From: Pseudomonas fluorescens
Lineage (GTDB): Bacteria; Pseudomonadota; Gammaproteobacteria; Pseudomonadales; Pseudomonadaceae
DNA: 64,000 nucleotides
Reading direction: 5' to 3'
Assembly: GCF_900215245.1 (NCBI RefSeq)
Contig: NZ_LT907842.1
Location: 2,542,001-2,606,000 of the forward strand
Below, one piece after another: positions 1 to 7,890 of the stretch; positions within the stretch are counted from its first letter, which is position 1; each line of letters begins with the position of its first letter. Below the pieces are notes generated by a model. It was not told where the DNA came from, searched no databases, and saw nothing but the letters and a program-made list of their open reading frames with translations. The position numbers and the translations under genes were made by a program.

Positions 1-51
1 GCGGCTCCCTATCGTGGCGGCTCATTCAACGATTGAGCGCAGTTATCGCCC

Positions 52-969
52 ATGCCCCGTTCCCTTGTTTCGTACTGGAAACGTGTCGCCACCAGCGGCA
101 CCACCGCCGATGGTCGCGAGATCCTTCCCCAGGAACTGCGCGATATCGCTGAAACCTACAAGCCGTCCAGATACACGGCGGTTATCTGGTGCGACCACGA
201 ACGCTGGAGCGGTTCCCACGGCACCGTCTTTGCGGTGCGTCTGGTGGAGGAGGGCGAAGACCTGGAGCCCGGGCAAATCGCCTTGGAGGCACAGCTCAAG
301 CCGAATGATCGCCTACTGCAGCTGAATGATCAGGGCCAAAAGCTGTTCTCCAGCATTGAGATCACACCGAACTTCGCAGGCAGCGGAAAAGCCTACCTGA
401 CAGGTCTGGGCGTCACCGATGAGCCGGCCAGCCTGGGAACCCAGGAACTCTATTTTTCGAAGAAAACCCACAAAAACTCGTTTTATGCCGCCTCCGTCGA
501 ACTGGGCTCCCTTGAAGCCGAACCGCAGAGCGAGGTCGGCAAGCTGATCGGCTTGCTCACTGGCCTGTTCAAGCGCTTTGCCACTGACGCCGAGCCCGCC
601 GAACCCACCACCCCAACTGAGAGCAAAACCCCAATGGATGAAGCTACCGCAACGGCCCTCAAAGCCCTGCTGGAGCAGCTGCTTGTCGTCGCTGCCGGCA
701 TTCAGGCTGTGATTGAACCCGCCGCCGCAGATGCACCGGAACCCGACCAGGCGCCAATCGACGATGTGAGCACGGCCGTAGACGAGATCGTCACTACAGC
801 CGAAGAAGAGCGTGAGTTCAGCCGAAAGGGCGCGGCTACGAATAAGGCACTGTTGGCGAGCATGGCGGCTTTGGAAAAGCGTTTCACCGCGCTGCAGAAC
901 ACTTCCGCAGGTCGCCAGTTGCCACGCAACCCCGGTCCTGTAGCCGCCCCACGACGTAAGGTGCTCTGA
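52..969 (+). CDS. Phage capsid scaffolding protein / maturation protease (P2 gpO family)
   Basis: This 305-residue protein matches the P2 gpO family, which scaffolds the procapsid and cleaves capsid, portal and itself during head maturation. The N-terminal protease domain is clear: the Asp20, His49 and Ser101 positions (ADGRE, CDHERW, SSIEI) align with the catalytic triad of P2 gpO. The C-terminal half is Ala/Glu rich and helical, as expected for the scaffold. The start follows 51 bases that contain no complete gene; in P2-like phages the portal and terminase genes diverge from this point, so they should lie just left of the window. The capsid gene follows at once. Confidence 0.93.
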   Translation: MPRSLVSYWKRVATSGTTADGREILPQELRDIAETYKPSRYTAVIWCDHERWSGSHGTVFAVRLVEEGEDLEPGQIALEAQLKPNDRLLQLNDQGQKLFSSIEITPNFAGSGKAYLTGLGVTDEPASLGTQELYFSKKTHKNSFYAASVELGSLEAEPQSEVGKLIGLLTGLFKRFATDAEPAEPTTPTESKTPMDEATATALKALLEQLLVVAAGIQAVIEPAAADAPEPDQAPIDDVSTAVDEIVTTAEEEREFSRKGAATNKALLASMAALEKRFTALQNTSAGRQLPRNPGPVAAPRRKVL

Positions 970-970
970 C

Positions 971-1990
971 ATGGCCCAGCCTTTAAGCGCCCGTGGCGCC
1001 AAGCAATATGCCGAGCTGCAGGAAGCGATGGCCGAAGCCTATGGCGTCGAGCGATCGAGCCGCATGTTCAGTGTGGAACCCACGATCGCCCAGGAGCTGA
1101 ACGACGCGATTACCGCCAAGGCTGATTTCCTGGAGCGTATCAACGTCGTTCCGGTGAGTGAGATCAAGGGCGAAAAAGTCTTCATCGGCGTGAACGGTCC
1201 TGTCACTGGCCGCACCAATACAAAGACCACCGATCGCGAAGCCAAAGACGCTTCGGCGCTGGACAACACCCAATACGAACTGGCTGATACCCAGTCGGAC
1301 GTGGGCCTTCCATACGCCAAGATCGATGCCTGGGCGAAGTTTCCTGACTTCAAAGATCGCTATTCCGCCGCAGTGCAGAAGCGCATCGCGCAGGACCGAA
1401 TCGTTATCGGTTTCCATGGCACCCACGCCGCTACGCAGACCGACCTGGAGAAATTCCCCAAGCTGCAGGACGTGAACAAAGGCTGGCTGCAGCAACTTCG
1501 CGAGCAGGCCCCACAGCAGGTGCTCAAAGAGGGGAAGACTGCCGGTAAGGTCACGCTGGGCGCCGGTGGCGACTACGCCAACCTTGATGCCCTGGTGCAT
1601 GACACCAAGCAGATGGTGGACGAGATCCTGCGCGAAGACGGCGACCTGGTAGCGATTATCGGCACCGATTTGTTGGCCGCTGACAAGGCCAAGCTGTACA
1701 CCAAACAGGGCGATACCCCGACCGAAAAAGAGCGCATTGAAAACGCGCAGGTCATTGCGACCTACGGCGGTCTGCCGGCGTTCAGCGTGCCGAACTTCCC
1801 GGTCAACGCCGTGTTGGTCACCAGTTGGGACAACCTCTCGATTTACTTCCAGGACACCAGTTGGCGTAAGCAGACCATCGAGAACCCAAAACGCTCCCGC
1901 GTCGAGGACTACAACAGCCGCAACGAAGGCTACGTGATCGAGCAGCTGGAAAAGATCGCCTTCACTGAAAACGTGGAGCTGGTGAAGTGA
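971..1990 (+). CDS. Phage major capsid protein (P2 gpN family)
   Basis: The 339-residue protein is the P2-type major capsid protein (HK97 fold), the shell subunit of the icosahedral head. The family's N-terminal pattern is present: a short region removed by the protease, then a conserved segment around residues 40-75 (FLERINVVPVSEIKGEKV). Length agrees with P2 gpN at about 357 residues. Its ATG lies one base after the scaffold stop, and its stop overlaps the GTG of the next gene, as in the P2 late operon. Confidence 0.95.
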   Translation: MAQPLSARGAKQYAELQEAMAEAYGVERSSRMFSVEPTIAQELNDAITAKADFLERINVVPVSEIKGEKVFIGVNGPVTGRTNTKTTDREAKDASALDNTQYELADTQSDVGLPYAKIDAWAKFPDFKDRYSAAVQKRIAQDRIVIGFHGTHAATQTDLEKFPKLQDVNKGWLQQLREQAPQQVLKEGKTAGKVTLGAGGDYANLDALVHDTKQMVDEILREDGDLVAIIGTDLLAADKAKLYTKQGDTPTEKERIENAQVIATYGGLPAFSVPNFPVNAVLVTSWDNLSIYFQDTSWRKQTIENPKRSRVEDYNSRNEGYVIEQLEKIAFTENVELVK

Positions 1991-2712
1991 GCCTGGCCCT
2001 GGCGCACAAGCGCCGCACCCTGGCCTTGGGCAGCACTGCAGTAGCGGCGCTCGCCGCTACTGCAGGCTTGGCCTACACCCCGGCTGACGCCCTGAGCAGC
2101 CCCGCCAACGCACGCAAACACTTGCTGTTGCAGGAAGCGGCATTGGACCAGGACTTGGCGCGCCTGAGTGATCTCAAGAACCTGGCCAGCAAACAGTCGC
2201 TCAAGCGGGAGGAGCTGCTGCCCAAGTACCAGGAATACGTCCAGCGCTACTGCGAATCGGGGCTGAACTTTCCCAACCGCGTTGCGGTGCAGGTGATGGT
2301 CTGGCTGTTCGACACCGGCCAGTTCGAAGACGCCCTGGAGCTGGCCGACTTCCTGATGGAGCAGGGCCAGGAAATGCCGGAGCGCTTCAAGCGCCGCGAC
2401 ATCCAGACCTTTGTTGCTGACGCCGTGTGCGAGTGGGCCTATGCCGAATACAACGCCAAGCGCAGCCCGGAGCCTTATCTGTCCGACCTGCTGCCGCGTG
2501 TTGACGGCGAGTGGAACCTGACAGAGCAGATCCCCAGCAAGTACCACAAGTTGATTGGCATGCGCGCCATGGAGGCCGAGCAGTGGGAAACCGCGCTCAA
2601 GCATTTGGAGCGCTCCACTCAGCTGTACGCGCAGGCCGGCAACGACACGCGCATCAAAAAGGTCCGCAAGGCCCTGGCAAAACAAGCGGCCGCTACCCCG
2701 GCGTCCGAATAA
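1987..2712 (+). CDS. Phage terminase endonuclease (small) subunit (P2 gpM family)
   Basis: This 241-residue protein corresponds to P2 gpM, which with the large terminase subunit (gpP) recognises cos and cuts the concatemer for packaging. The gpM signature is seen in the helical central part (RYCESGLNFPNRV, then an LELADFLMEQGQEMPERF-like stretch). It starts with GTG, overlapping the capsid stop codon by four bases, which implies translational coupling. The position between capsid and head-completion genes is the P2/HP1 order. Confidence 0.92.
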   Translation: MSLALAHKRRTLALGSTAVAALAATAGLAYTPADALSSPANARKHLLLQEAALDQDLARLSDLKNLASKQSLKREELLPKYQEYVQRYCESGLNFPNRVAVQVMVWLFDTGQFEDALELADFLMEQGQEMPERFKRRDIQTFVADAVCEWAYAEYNAKRSPEPYLSDLLPRVDGEWNLTEQIPSKYHKLIGMRAMEAEQWETALKHLERSTQLYAQAGNDTRIKKVRKALAKQAAATPASE

Positions 2713-2809
2713 CCGACTACCCCCCCAGCGGGGACCTGTGGAAGTGAGCCGCCTATTTATGGACCGTCCCACTGAAAACAGGCTCCCCGCCCTATTTGAG
2801 CGGCCAGCA

Positions 2810-3280
2810 ATGAGCTTTTCTGGGAAACCCACCACCTTTGTGGAACTGACGATCGAGAACGACGGCTTCTGGCCAGACCTCTCTGTATCCGAATTCCAAA
2901 AGGAACAACGCCTGCCGGCGGAGTACCTGGTAGAGCTGCTGGCCGACGCTTTGAGCACCGCCATGGTCGAGGTGAACACCGACCTGGCCCGCGTGAAAGC
3001 GACGCTGCAGGATGCCGGCGTATTGAGCCTGGTAGCAGTGGCGGGCGTGGGCACCCCGGCGGAATGGGGCTATGCCGATAAGGTCACGCTCTACAAGCGT
3101 GCTGTGTACTGCCGCGCCAAGGGTAACTCGCTGCCCCAGTTCGCCACCATTACCCGCCGTGAAAGCGCCGAAAACACCGGCAAGGAAGCACCCGAGCGTG
3201 CCGAAACCTTCCTGGCTTTCAGCCAGCAAGCCGTGCGTGCCCTGCAGGGCCGTGGCCGCATCACGGCGGCGTTGCTGTGA
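2810..3280 (+). CDS. Phage head completion protein (P2 gpL family)
   Basis: About 156 residues. The P2 gpL family closes the filled head and connects it to the tail. The conserved part begins with a segment ending in FWPDL and contains the EYLVELLADALSTAM-like helix and the YKRAVYCRAKGNSLP region. The start is uncertain: in-frame GTG at 2744 and ATG at 2759 would add 22 or 17 residues, but neither has a strong ribosome site. ATG 2810 keeps just the conserved domain. The TGA stop overlaps the GTG start of the next gene. Confidence 0.87.
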   Translation: MSFSGKPTTFVELTIENDGFWPDLSVSEFQKEQRLPAEYLVELLADALSTAMVEVNTDLARVKATLQDAGVLSLVAVAGVGTPAEWGYADKVTLYKRAVYCRAKGNSLPQFATITRRESAENTGKEAPERAETFLAFSQQAVRALQGRGRITAALL

Positions 3281-3726
3281 TCCAGCTGCAGGCGCTGACC
3301 GCCTACCTGATGTCCCGCAACCTGGTGGAGCCTGAGCAGTTCGACAGTTGGACCGAGCAGGTCAGTCTTGAGCTGATCTGGAAACCCGACCGCAACGGCC
3401 TGCACATGGCTGACATGCGCTATCGCGCTGTGTTCTCCCTGGAACGCTTCGCCGGCAATCCGGCCAGGCTGATGGCCCTGGTGGGCAGTTGGCTGGAAAC
3501 CCACGACACCGACCGCGACCGCCACGAACTGCCGGCGCCGATGTTCACCGTCGAACCGCTCGACCAGGACAGCTTCGACGTGGAGCTGTCCTTGGAATTC
3601 GTCGAGCCGCAGTACCTGGCCGAAGATCCCGCCGGCGAGATTGAAGCGTTCGGCAAGACTTGGGCGTTCGTCCCATTCGACCTATGGGTTGCCGAGCAGG
3701 GTGAGGTGGGCAGCGATGGCCGTTAA
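3277..3726 (+). CDS. Phage tail completion protein (P2 gpR family)
   Basis: This 149-residue protein resembles P2 gpR, which terminates the tail tube at the head-proximal end so that tails can join heads. Typical family features are the MIQLQALTAYL start and the repeated beta segments with acidic residues in the second half (FDVELSLEFVEPQYL). The GTG start overlaps the previous stop, and the gene runs 11 bases into the next one. P2 gpX, gpY and gpK homologues, which lie between gpL and gpR in P2, are absent here, as in HP1-type phages. Confidence 0.9.
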   Translation: MIQLQALTAYLMSRNLVEPEQFDSWTEQVSLELIWKPDRNGLHMADMRYRAVFSLERFAGNPARLMALVGSWLETHDTDRDRHELPAPMFTVEPLDQDSFDVELSLEFVEPQYLAEDPAGEIEAFGKTWAFVPFDLWVAEQGEVGSDGR

Positions 3727-4396
3727 ACCGCTCAACCTCGATATCAGGGGCTTGCTCGACGTCGACGCCCAATTGGCATTGCTTGAGCTGCCGCCGCAGC
3801 TGCGCCGGCGATTACTGAACAGAGTGACCACACGTGTGCGGACGATGAGCCGTAAGCGTGTGCGTGAGCAGAAGAACACCGACGGCACTCCGTTCGCTGA
3901 ACGCAAGGGCAGTGCCAAGGGCAAAAAGAAGATGGAAGCCGGCCTGGCCAAGCTGCTGCAGGTCACCCGCGTCAGTTCGGATGAAGCCGAGCTGGGTTGG
4001 AAAAACGCGTTAACCCGTTGGGTCGCCGCCCAGCAGCACAACGGCGTCAGCGAACGGCGCACCGCTGCGCAGATGCGCCGCTGGAACAAAGTCCCGCCCG
4101 GTATTGCATGCACCGACAAACAGGCTAAGCGCCTGCGCCGGCTGGGCTTCCGTGTTCGCCAGAAGGGCAAAAAGGCGCTGGCAAGGCCTTCGGTGGCATG
4201 GATTCAAGAGCATGTGAACTACGCCAAGGCCGGCTTGCTGATCCGCATCTTGAACGACGAACAAACAGAGAAAACGGGCGCGCAAAGCTGGGACATCACC
4301 CTGCCAAAACGCCAGTTCCTCGGCGTGGAAACCAGCGGCGAAACCCGCGAGCTGGTTAACCAAGTCTTTGAACAAATCCTTAATTCACCCCGCTAA
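3716..4396 (+). CDS. Phage virion morphogenesis / tail completion protein (P2 gpS-like)
   Basis: A 226-residue basic protein with the phage virion morphogenesis (P2 gpS) pattern. Its N-terminal helix is rich in Leu and Arg (LELPPQLRRRLLNRVTTRVR), followed by a Lys/Arg-rich central part and a C-terminal segment ending in a PKRQFLGVETSGETREL motif (the 'R-x-FLG' signature of this family). It is longer than P2 gpS (about 150 residues), which is usual for the HP1 branch. ATG at 3716 is used because the region upstream in the same frame is occupied by gpR. Confidence 0.85.
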   Translation: MAVKPLNLDIRGLLDVDAQLALLELPPQLRRRLLNRVTTRVRTMSRKRVREQKNTDGTPFAERKGSAKGKKKMEAGLAKLLQVTRVSSDEAELGWKNALTRWVAAQQHNGVSERRTAAQMRRWNKVPPGIACTDKQAKRLRRLGFRVRQKGKKALARPSVAWIQEHVNYAKAGLLIRILNDEQTEKTGAQSWDITLPKRQFLGVETSGETRELVNQVFEQILNSPR

Positions 4397-4407
4397 CGAG
4401 GCACAGC

Positions 4408-5535
4408 ATGGCACTTGGCACAGTCAGCGTTAACAATCTCAATCTGGGCCAAGGCGCCGTGACTGAGATCGAGCGCTATTTCCTATTCATCGGGCCAGGC
4501 CCGAAAACCGCTCCCAAAAACATCGGCAAACTGGTGCCGCTCAATACTGAAAGCGACCTCGATGCCGCCCTGGGTACTGCTGCCAGCGACCTGAAAACCC
4601 AGATCACCGCCGCACGATTGAACGGCGGCGATCGCTGGGCCTGTTTGGCGGCACCGATCCTGGCCGATACCGACTGGCGCGCCTCTTTGGAGACTTGCCA
4701 GCAGCAGGGCTTTTCGGTCGAGGCAGTCGTTATCACCCAGCCTGTGACCAAGGGCGACGACCTGGCGGCCATGCACGACGCGGCTGTGCTGGTTAATAAC
4801 GTCTACGGCCGCCGCTTGTTTGTGATGGCCGCAACTGCCAGCCCGACAGTGCTGCAGTCCTGGGCGGAATATGTGGCCGAGCAAAAGGCAATTACCTCCA
4901 ACGTGGCAGCGCCGCGCGTGATGGTGGTGCCGCAGCTGCACGGCAACGACCTGGGCGTGTTGGCCGGTCGCTTGGCCAACGCTGCCGTGAGTATTGCCGA
5001 CAGCCCAATGCGTGTGGCCACCGGTGCCGTAACCGGTCTCGGCAGTGTGCCGGTGGATAAAGAGGGCGTGCCGCTGCCGTCCGCAATCCGCGCCGAGTTG
5101 GACAAGTCCCGCTTTTCTGTTTCCCAGACCTACCCGGACTATCCCGGCGTGTATTGGGGCGACGGCAACATGCTGGACACCCCCGGCAGCGACTACCAGG
5201 TAGTCGAATATCTGCGTCTGGCAGACAAGGCGGCGCGCCAGGTACGGCCGCTGCTGATCCGTCGTGTGGCTGATCGTCGCTTGAACAACACCCCCAACAG
5301 CATGGCCGTGAACGTCAACGCGCTGATGGCGCCACTGCGCCAGATGGCCAAGTCGGTCAAGTTCGCCGGCCAGGTGTTCCCGGGAGAGATCCAGACGCCG
5401 AAAGACGGCGACATCGTGCTGACCTGGAAGAGCAAAACCGCCGTCGAGGCGTACATCAAGCTCAAGCCCCACAACTGCCCGAAAGACCTCACGGCGAACA
5501 TCGCCCTGGACCTTTCCAACGACGATTCGGAGTAA
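4408..5535 (+). CDS. Phage contractile tail sheath protein (DUF2586)
   Basis: This 375-residue protein belongs to DUF2586, the tail sheath family of HP1, HP2 and K139. It replaces the P2 FI sheath. The sheath surrounds the tube and contracts on infection. Visible hallmarks are the N-terminal extended strand (GTVSVNNLNLGQGAVTEIERYFLFIG), the central YWGDGNML motif and the C-terminal region that packs on the tube. It directly precedes the DUF2597 tube gene, with which it always pairs in this group. An AACGAGGCACAGC ribosome-site region precedes the ATG. Confidence 0.92.
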   Translation: MALGTVSVNNLNLGQGAVTEIERYFLFIGPGPKTAPKNIGKLVPLNTESDLDAALGTAASDLKTQITAARLNGGDRWACLAAPILADTDWRASLETCQQQGFSVEAVVITQPVTKGDDLAAMHDAAVLVNNVYGRRLFVMAATASPTVLQSWAEYVAEQKAITSNVAAPRVMVVPQLHGNDLGVLAGRLANAAVSIADSPMRVATGAVTGLGSVPVDKEGVPLPSAIRAELDKSRFSVSQTYPDYPGVYWGDGNMLDTPGSDYQVVEYLRLADKAARQVRPLLIRRVADRRLNNTPNSMAVNVNALMAPLRQMAKSVKFAGQVFPGEIQTPKDGDIVLTWKSKTAVEAYIKLKPHNCPKDLTANIALDLSNDDSE

Positions 5536-5541
5536 CCCCCC

Positions 5542-5991
5542 ATGTCACGTATTGGCGGCAAGAACTTTGACGTGAACCTGGGCGATCTGCAGGTACACGT
5601 CGAAAGCTGCACCCTGGATATCACCGACAACAGCAAGACCGCGCAAACCCGGGGCGTGCCTGATGGGTACGTCGACGGCGACGTGGCGGCGGCAGGTGAA
5701 GTTGAGCTGGACTCGACCAACTTTAACCTGGTGGTCGAAGCTGCGCGCACTGCCGGCAGCTTTCGCAAGCTGGATGCGTTCGACGTGGTGTTTTTCGCCA
5801 AAGCTGGCGACGACGAGCTGCGCATCGAGGCCTTCGGCTGCAAGTTGAAGATTTCCAGCCTGCTGAGCATTGATCCGAAGGGCGGCGAGAAGACCAAGCA
5901 CAAGGTGCCCTTTGAGGTTACCAGCCCGGACTTTATCCGCATCAACGGTGTGCCTTACCTGGACTCCACCGAGATCGAGGGCATTAGCTGA
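5542..5991 (+). CDS. Phage tail tube protein (DUF2597)
   Basis: The 149-residue protein is the DUF2597 family tail tube of HP1-like phages. It polymerises around the tape measure to form the DNA conduit. The compact beta-rich sequence has the family start (MSRIGGKNFDVNLGDLQVHVES) and a central TRGVPDGYVDGDVAAAGEVELD segment. Only six bases separate it from the sheath gene. A GGAG sequence at the end of the sheath gene can serve as ribosome site. Confidence 0.92.
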   Translation: MSRIGGKNFDVNLGDLQVHVESCTLDITDNSKTAQTRGVPDGYVDGDVAAAGEVELDSTNFNLVVEAARTAGSFRKLDAFDVVFFAKAGDDELRIEAFGCKLKISSLLSIDPKGGEKTKHKVPFEVTSPDFIRINGVPYLDSTEIEGIS

Positions 5992-6209
5992 TGGTATGCC
6001 CGTTCGATCGCGCCCAAGCCCTGGAACAACGTCAGCGGGACCAGGCTATCAACGCCCAGTTGGCCCAGGCCCGGCGTGAGTCAGCGGGCCCAAGTCTTAC
6101 TCACTGCCAGGACTGTGGTAACGAGATTCCGGCAGCGCGCCAGGCGCTCGGCGGCAAGACCCGCTGTGTCCCGTGCCAGTCTTTTTTCGAAAAAGGAGTG
6201 CAGCGATGA
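5991..6209 (+). CDS. TraR/DksA-type zinc finger protein
   Basis: A 72-residue protein with a four-cysteine zinc finger, Cys39-x2-Cys42 and Cys59-x2-Cys62, typical of small phage and plasmid TraR/DksA proteins (compare P2 orf82). TraR binds RNA polymerase through the secondary channel and can mimic DksA plus ppGpp. The helical N-terminal part (residues 5-30) would be the coiled-coil-like portion, but it is short, so the same function here is inference. It overlaps the tube gene by one base and the holin gene by four. Confidence 0.85.
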   Translation: MVCPFDRAQALEQRQRDQAINAQLAQARRESAGPSLTHCQDCGNEIPAARQALGGKTRCVPCQSFFEKGVQR

Positions 6210-6412
6210 GCACCAATCAGGCGGCCCAGGACACCGCCATCGCGCTGGCGAAGGCGTCACCTGCGATCGGTGTAGCCGCCACTGGGGCGACAGGAGCCAT
6301 CGACTGGTCGGCTGTCGCCTACATGCTGACTGCCGTTTATATGGTGCTGCAGATCCTGCTGTTGGTTCCCAAGTATCGCCAGATGCTGCGCGATTGGAAG
6401 GTTAAGCCATGA
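6206..6412 (+). CDS. Putative phage holin
   Basis: A 68-residue membrane protein with one clear transmembrane segment (about residues 36-55, AYMLTAVYMVLQILLLV), possibly a second weak Ala/Gly-rich one at 17-33, and a basic C-terminus (PKYRQMLRDWKVKP). Size, topology and position directly before an endolysin gene indicate a holin, which sets the time of lysis. The ATG at 6206 has a good AAAAGGAG ribosome site, which decides against an upstream in-frame start. The assignment rests mostly on context. Confidence 0.78.
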   Translation: MSTNQAAQDTAIALAKASPAIGVAATGATGAIDWSAVAYMLTAVYMVLQILLLVPKYRQMLRDWKVKP

Positions 6413-6942
6413 GCCTGCGCGGCAAGATCGCCGCCGGCGCCATCGCGCTCTGCAGCTCCACACTCGTCGTGTTCCTGGGCACCTGGGAAGGCAACGGCCA
6501 GAACATGGTTTATGCCGACAAGCTGGCCCGTGGGCTGCCAACCGTGTGCAAGGGCATCACCGGCCATACCAGCCCGTATCCGGTGGTTGTCGGTGACTAC
6601 TGGTCGGATGCGCGCTGCAACGAGGTGGAGCAGTTGGTGATCAGTAAAGGCCAACTGCAGCTGGCCGACTGCATCACCAATCAGGACGTGGACCAGAACA
6701 CGTTCGACGCCCTGAGCAGCCATGGCCACAACTTCGGCACGCCCAGCACATGCGCCAGTCGCGCCGTGGGCCTGATCAATGCTGGCCGCATAAAAGAGGG
6801 CTGCCAGGCGCTTGCCTGGGCACCTGACGGCAAAACACCGGTTTGGGCCTTCATCAGCAAGCCTGATGGCCAGAAGGTATTTGTTCGGGGTTTGCATAAC
6901 CGCCGCTTGGCCGAGGCCGAGCTTTGTAAGGCGGGCCTGTGA
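6409..6942 (+). CDS. Phage endolysin, glycoside hydrolase 24 lysozyme with N-terminal signal-anchor
   Basis: This 177-residue T4-type lysozyme cleaves peptidoglycan glycan strands. The expected catalytic set is visible: Glu27 in WEG, Asp37 in YAD and Thr45 in LPTVCKG, followed by GHT. Spacing Glu-Asp-Thr is slightly larger than in T4 lysozyme. Residues 7-25 are weakly hydrophobic with many Ala, Ser and Gly, as in SAR (signal-anchor-release) endolysins, so export through Sec and activation on membrane release are likely. It overlaps the holin stop by four bases. Confidence 0.88.
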   Translation: MSLRGKIAAGAIALCSSTLVVFLGTWEGNGQNMVYADKLARGLPTVCKGITGHTSPYPVVVGDYWSDARCNEVEQLVISKGQLQLADCITNQDVDQNTFDALSSHGHNFGTPSTCASRAVGLINAGRIKEGCQALAWAPDGKTPVWAFISKPDGQKVFVRGLHNRRLAEAELCKAGL

Positions 6943-7400
6943 TGCGCGAAGGCATTTTCATCCTGGTCCTGTGCCTGGTGGCCTGGTTCGGCTTTGACCT
7001 GCTGCAGGGCCAGCGCGACACCGCACGAATCGAGCGTGACGCGGCGCTGTTTGAAGTGAACGGCCTGCGAGAGGCGGCGCGGATCAGCGGCGAAATGCTG
7101 GCTGAGCGTGACGCCATCGACCTTCAACGTACCCAGGAACTGAACCATGAACGTGCTGAAAACGATGCTCTGCGCCTTGATGTTGCTACTGGCCGTAAGC
7201 GGTTGCGCCTCAACGCCACCTGCAGCGCCCCAGTGCCCGCCAGTGCCGGCGCCGGCGGCGTGGCTGATGCAGCCACCGCCGAACTCACAACAGACGCTCG
7301 ATCGGATTATTTCACCCTCAGAGATCAGCTTGCCCTCAGCCGGCAAATGATCCTGGGCCTGCAAGACCATGCCCTGCGGGTTTGCCCGCGCCAACCATAA
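6942..7400 (+). CDS. Inner-membrane spanin (Rz-like)
   Basis: A 152-residue protein with one N-terminal membrane anchor (ILVLCLVAWFGFDLL), then a long charged helical periplasmic region (RDTARIERDAALFEV onward) and a Gly/Ala-rich C-terminal part. This is the Rz/i-spanin plan and resembles the DUF2514 group. With Rz1 it fuses inner and outer membranes in the last step of lysis. ATG at 6942 overlaps the lysozyme stop; an in-frame GTG lies immediately before. Rz1 is nested within it. Confidence 0.82.
   Translation: MREGIFILVLCLVAWFGFDLLQGQRDTARIERDAALFEVNGLREAARISGEMLAERDAIDLQRTQELNHERAENDALRLDVATGRKRLRLNATCSAPVPASAGAGGVADAATAELTTDARSDYFTLRDQLALSRQMILGLQDHALRVCPRQP
7147..7350 (+). CDS. Outer-membrane spanin lipoprotein (Rz1-like), nested inside Rz
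   Basis: A 67-residue lipoprotein read in another frame wholly inside the Rz gene. Residues 1-20 are a lipoprotein signal with lipobox AVSGC (Cys20). The mature protein is short and Pro-rich (TPPAAPQCPPVPAPAAW), as for lambda Rz1. The nested arrangement is the classical Rz/Rz1 one, which strongly supports both calls. It would be inserted in the outer membrane and pair with the Rz C-terminus across the periplasm. Confidence 0.85.
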   Translation: MNVLKTMLCALMLLLAVSGCASTPPAAPQCPPVPAPAAWLMQPPPNSQQTLDRIISPSEISLPSAGK

Positions 7401-7432
7401 CTGACACCCAACCTTTGAACGGAGCAACACTC

Positions 7433-7720
7433 ATGACCGATACACGCGATATCACCCTGGAAGTAGGCGAGCAGGAATTCACCTTCGCACTGACCCCGCA
7501 GGACGTCACGAAGTACTTCAACGCAGTCACCCAGGCCAACAAGGTGTCACCAGCCAACAACCTGCTGGTGACCACCGTTAAGCAGGAACAGCGCGCCACC
7601 CTCAAGTCCCAGCTGGGTAACCCGGTGCTTGTCATGCAACTGGCCGGCGCGCTTCTGGAAGAGTACGGCCCGGACATTGAAATCACCGTAAAAAAGCCCT
7701 CGACCACGCCGAACGACTGA
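7433..7720 (+). CDS. Phage tail assembly chaperone, short form (P2 gpE-like)
   Basis: A 95-residue acidic protein in the position of P2 gpE / lambda gpG: after lysis genes and directly before the tape measure. These chaperones coat the tape measure while the tube is built. ATG at 7433 has the ribosome site GGAGCAAC about nine bases upstream. Codons 87-88 lie in an A AAA AAG heptamer, after which the open -1 frame continues for 62 codons (separate entry). The frame-0 product ends at TGA 7718-7720. Confidence 0.82.
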   Translation: MTDTRDITLEVGEQEFTFALTPQDVTKYFNAVTQANKVSPANNLLVTTVKQEQRATLKSQLGNPVLVMQLAGALLEEYGPDIEITVKKPSTTPND

Positions 7721-7884
7721 CCGAAAACGGCCTGGGCCAACTGGTGGCCCTGGCCGGCCGCTGGCTACCAGGTGCCGAGCCCACCGCCGAGGTGATGGGA
7801 ACGGCCAAGTGGCTGGAGGACGAGCATTGGCGCCGCATGGAAATCGCCATTGCCAATGGCATTGCCTACGCACTCAACGGATAA
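7433..7884 (+). CDS. Tail assembly chaperone, frameshifted long form (join 7433-7696, 7696-7884)
   Basis: A -1 slip on the heptamer A AAA AAG at 7690-7696 would fuse the first 88 residues to 62 residues from the -1 frame, giving about 150 residues ending at TAA 7882-7884. The extension has no ATG at its beginning, is stop-free, and reads like real protein (ALDHAERLTENGLGQLVALA, later KWLEDEHWRRMEIAIANGI). It fills the space up to the tape measure ATG at 7891. P2 gpE/gpE+E' and lambda gpG/gpGT use the same strategy. A AAA AAG is the efficient dnaX-type slippery sequence of E. coli. Confidence 0.8.
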
Positions 7885-7890
7885 ACACTG

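Noticed and set aside
2511..2747. Short plus-strand frame overlapping the end of the terminase subunit gene
   Set aside because: It is an alternate-frame reading of gpM with no conserved features.
7734..7750. Stem GGGCCA/TGGCCC as frameshift stimulator
   Set aside because: It begins about 38 bases after the slippery heptamer, too far for a normal stimulatory stem.
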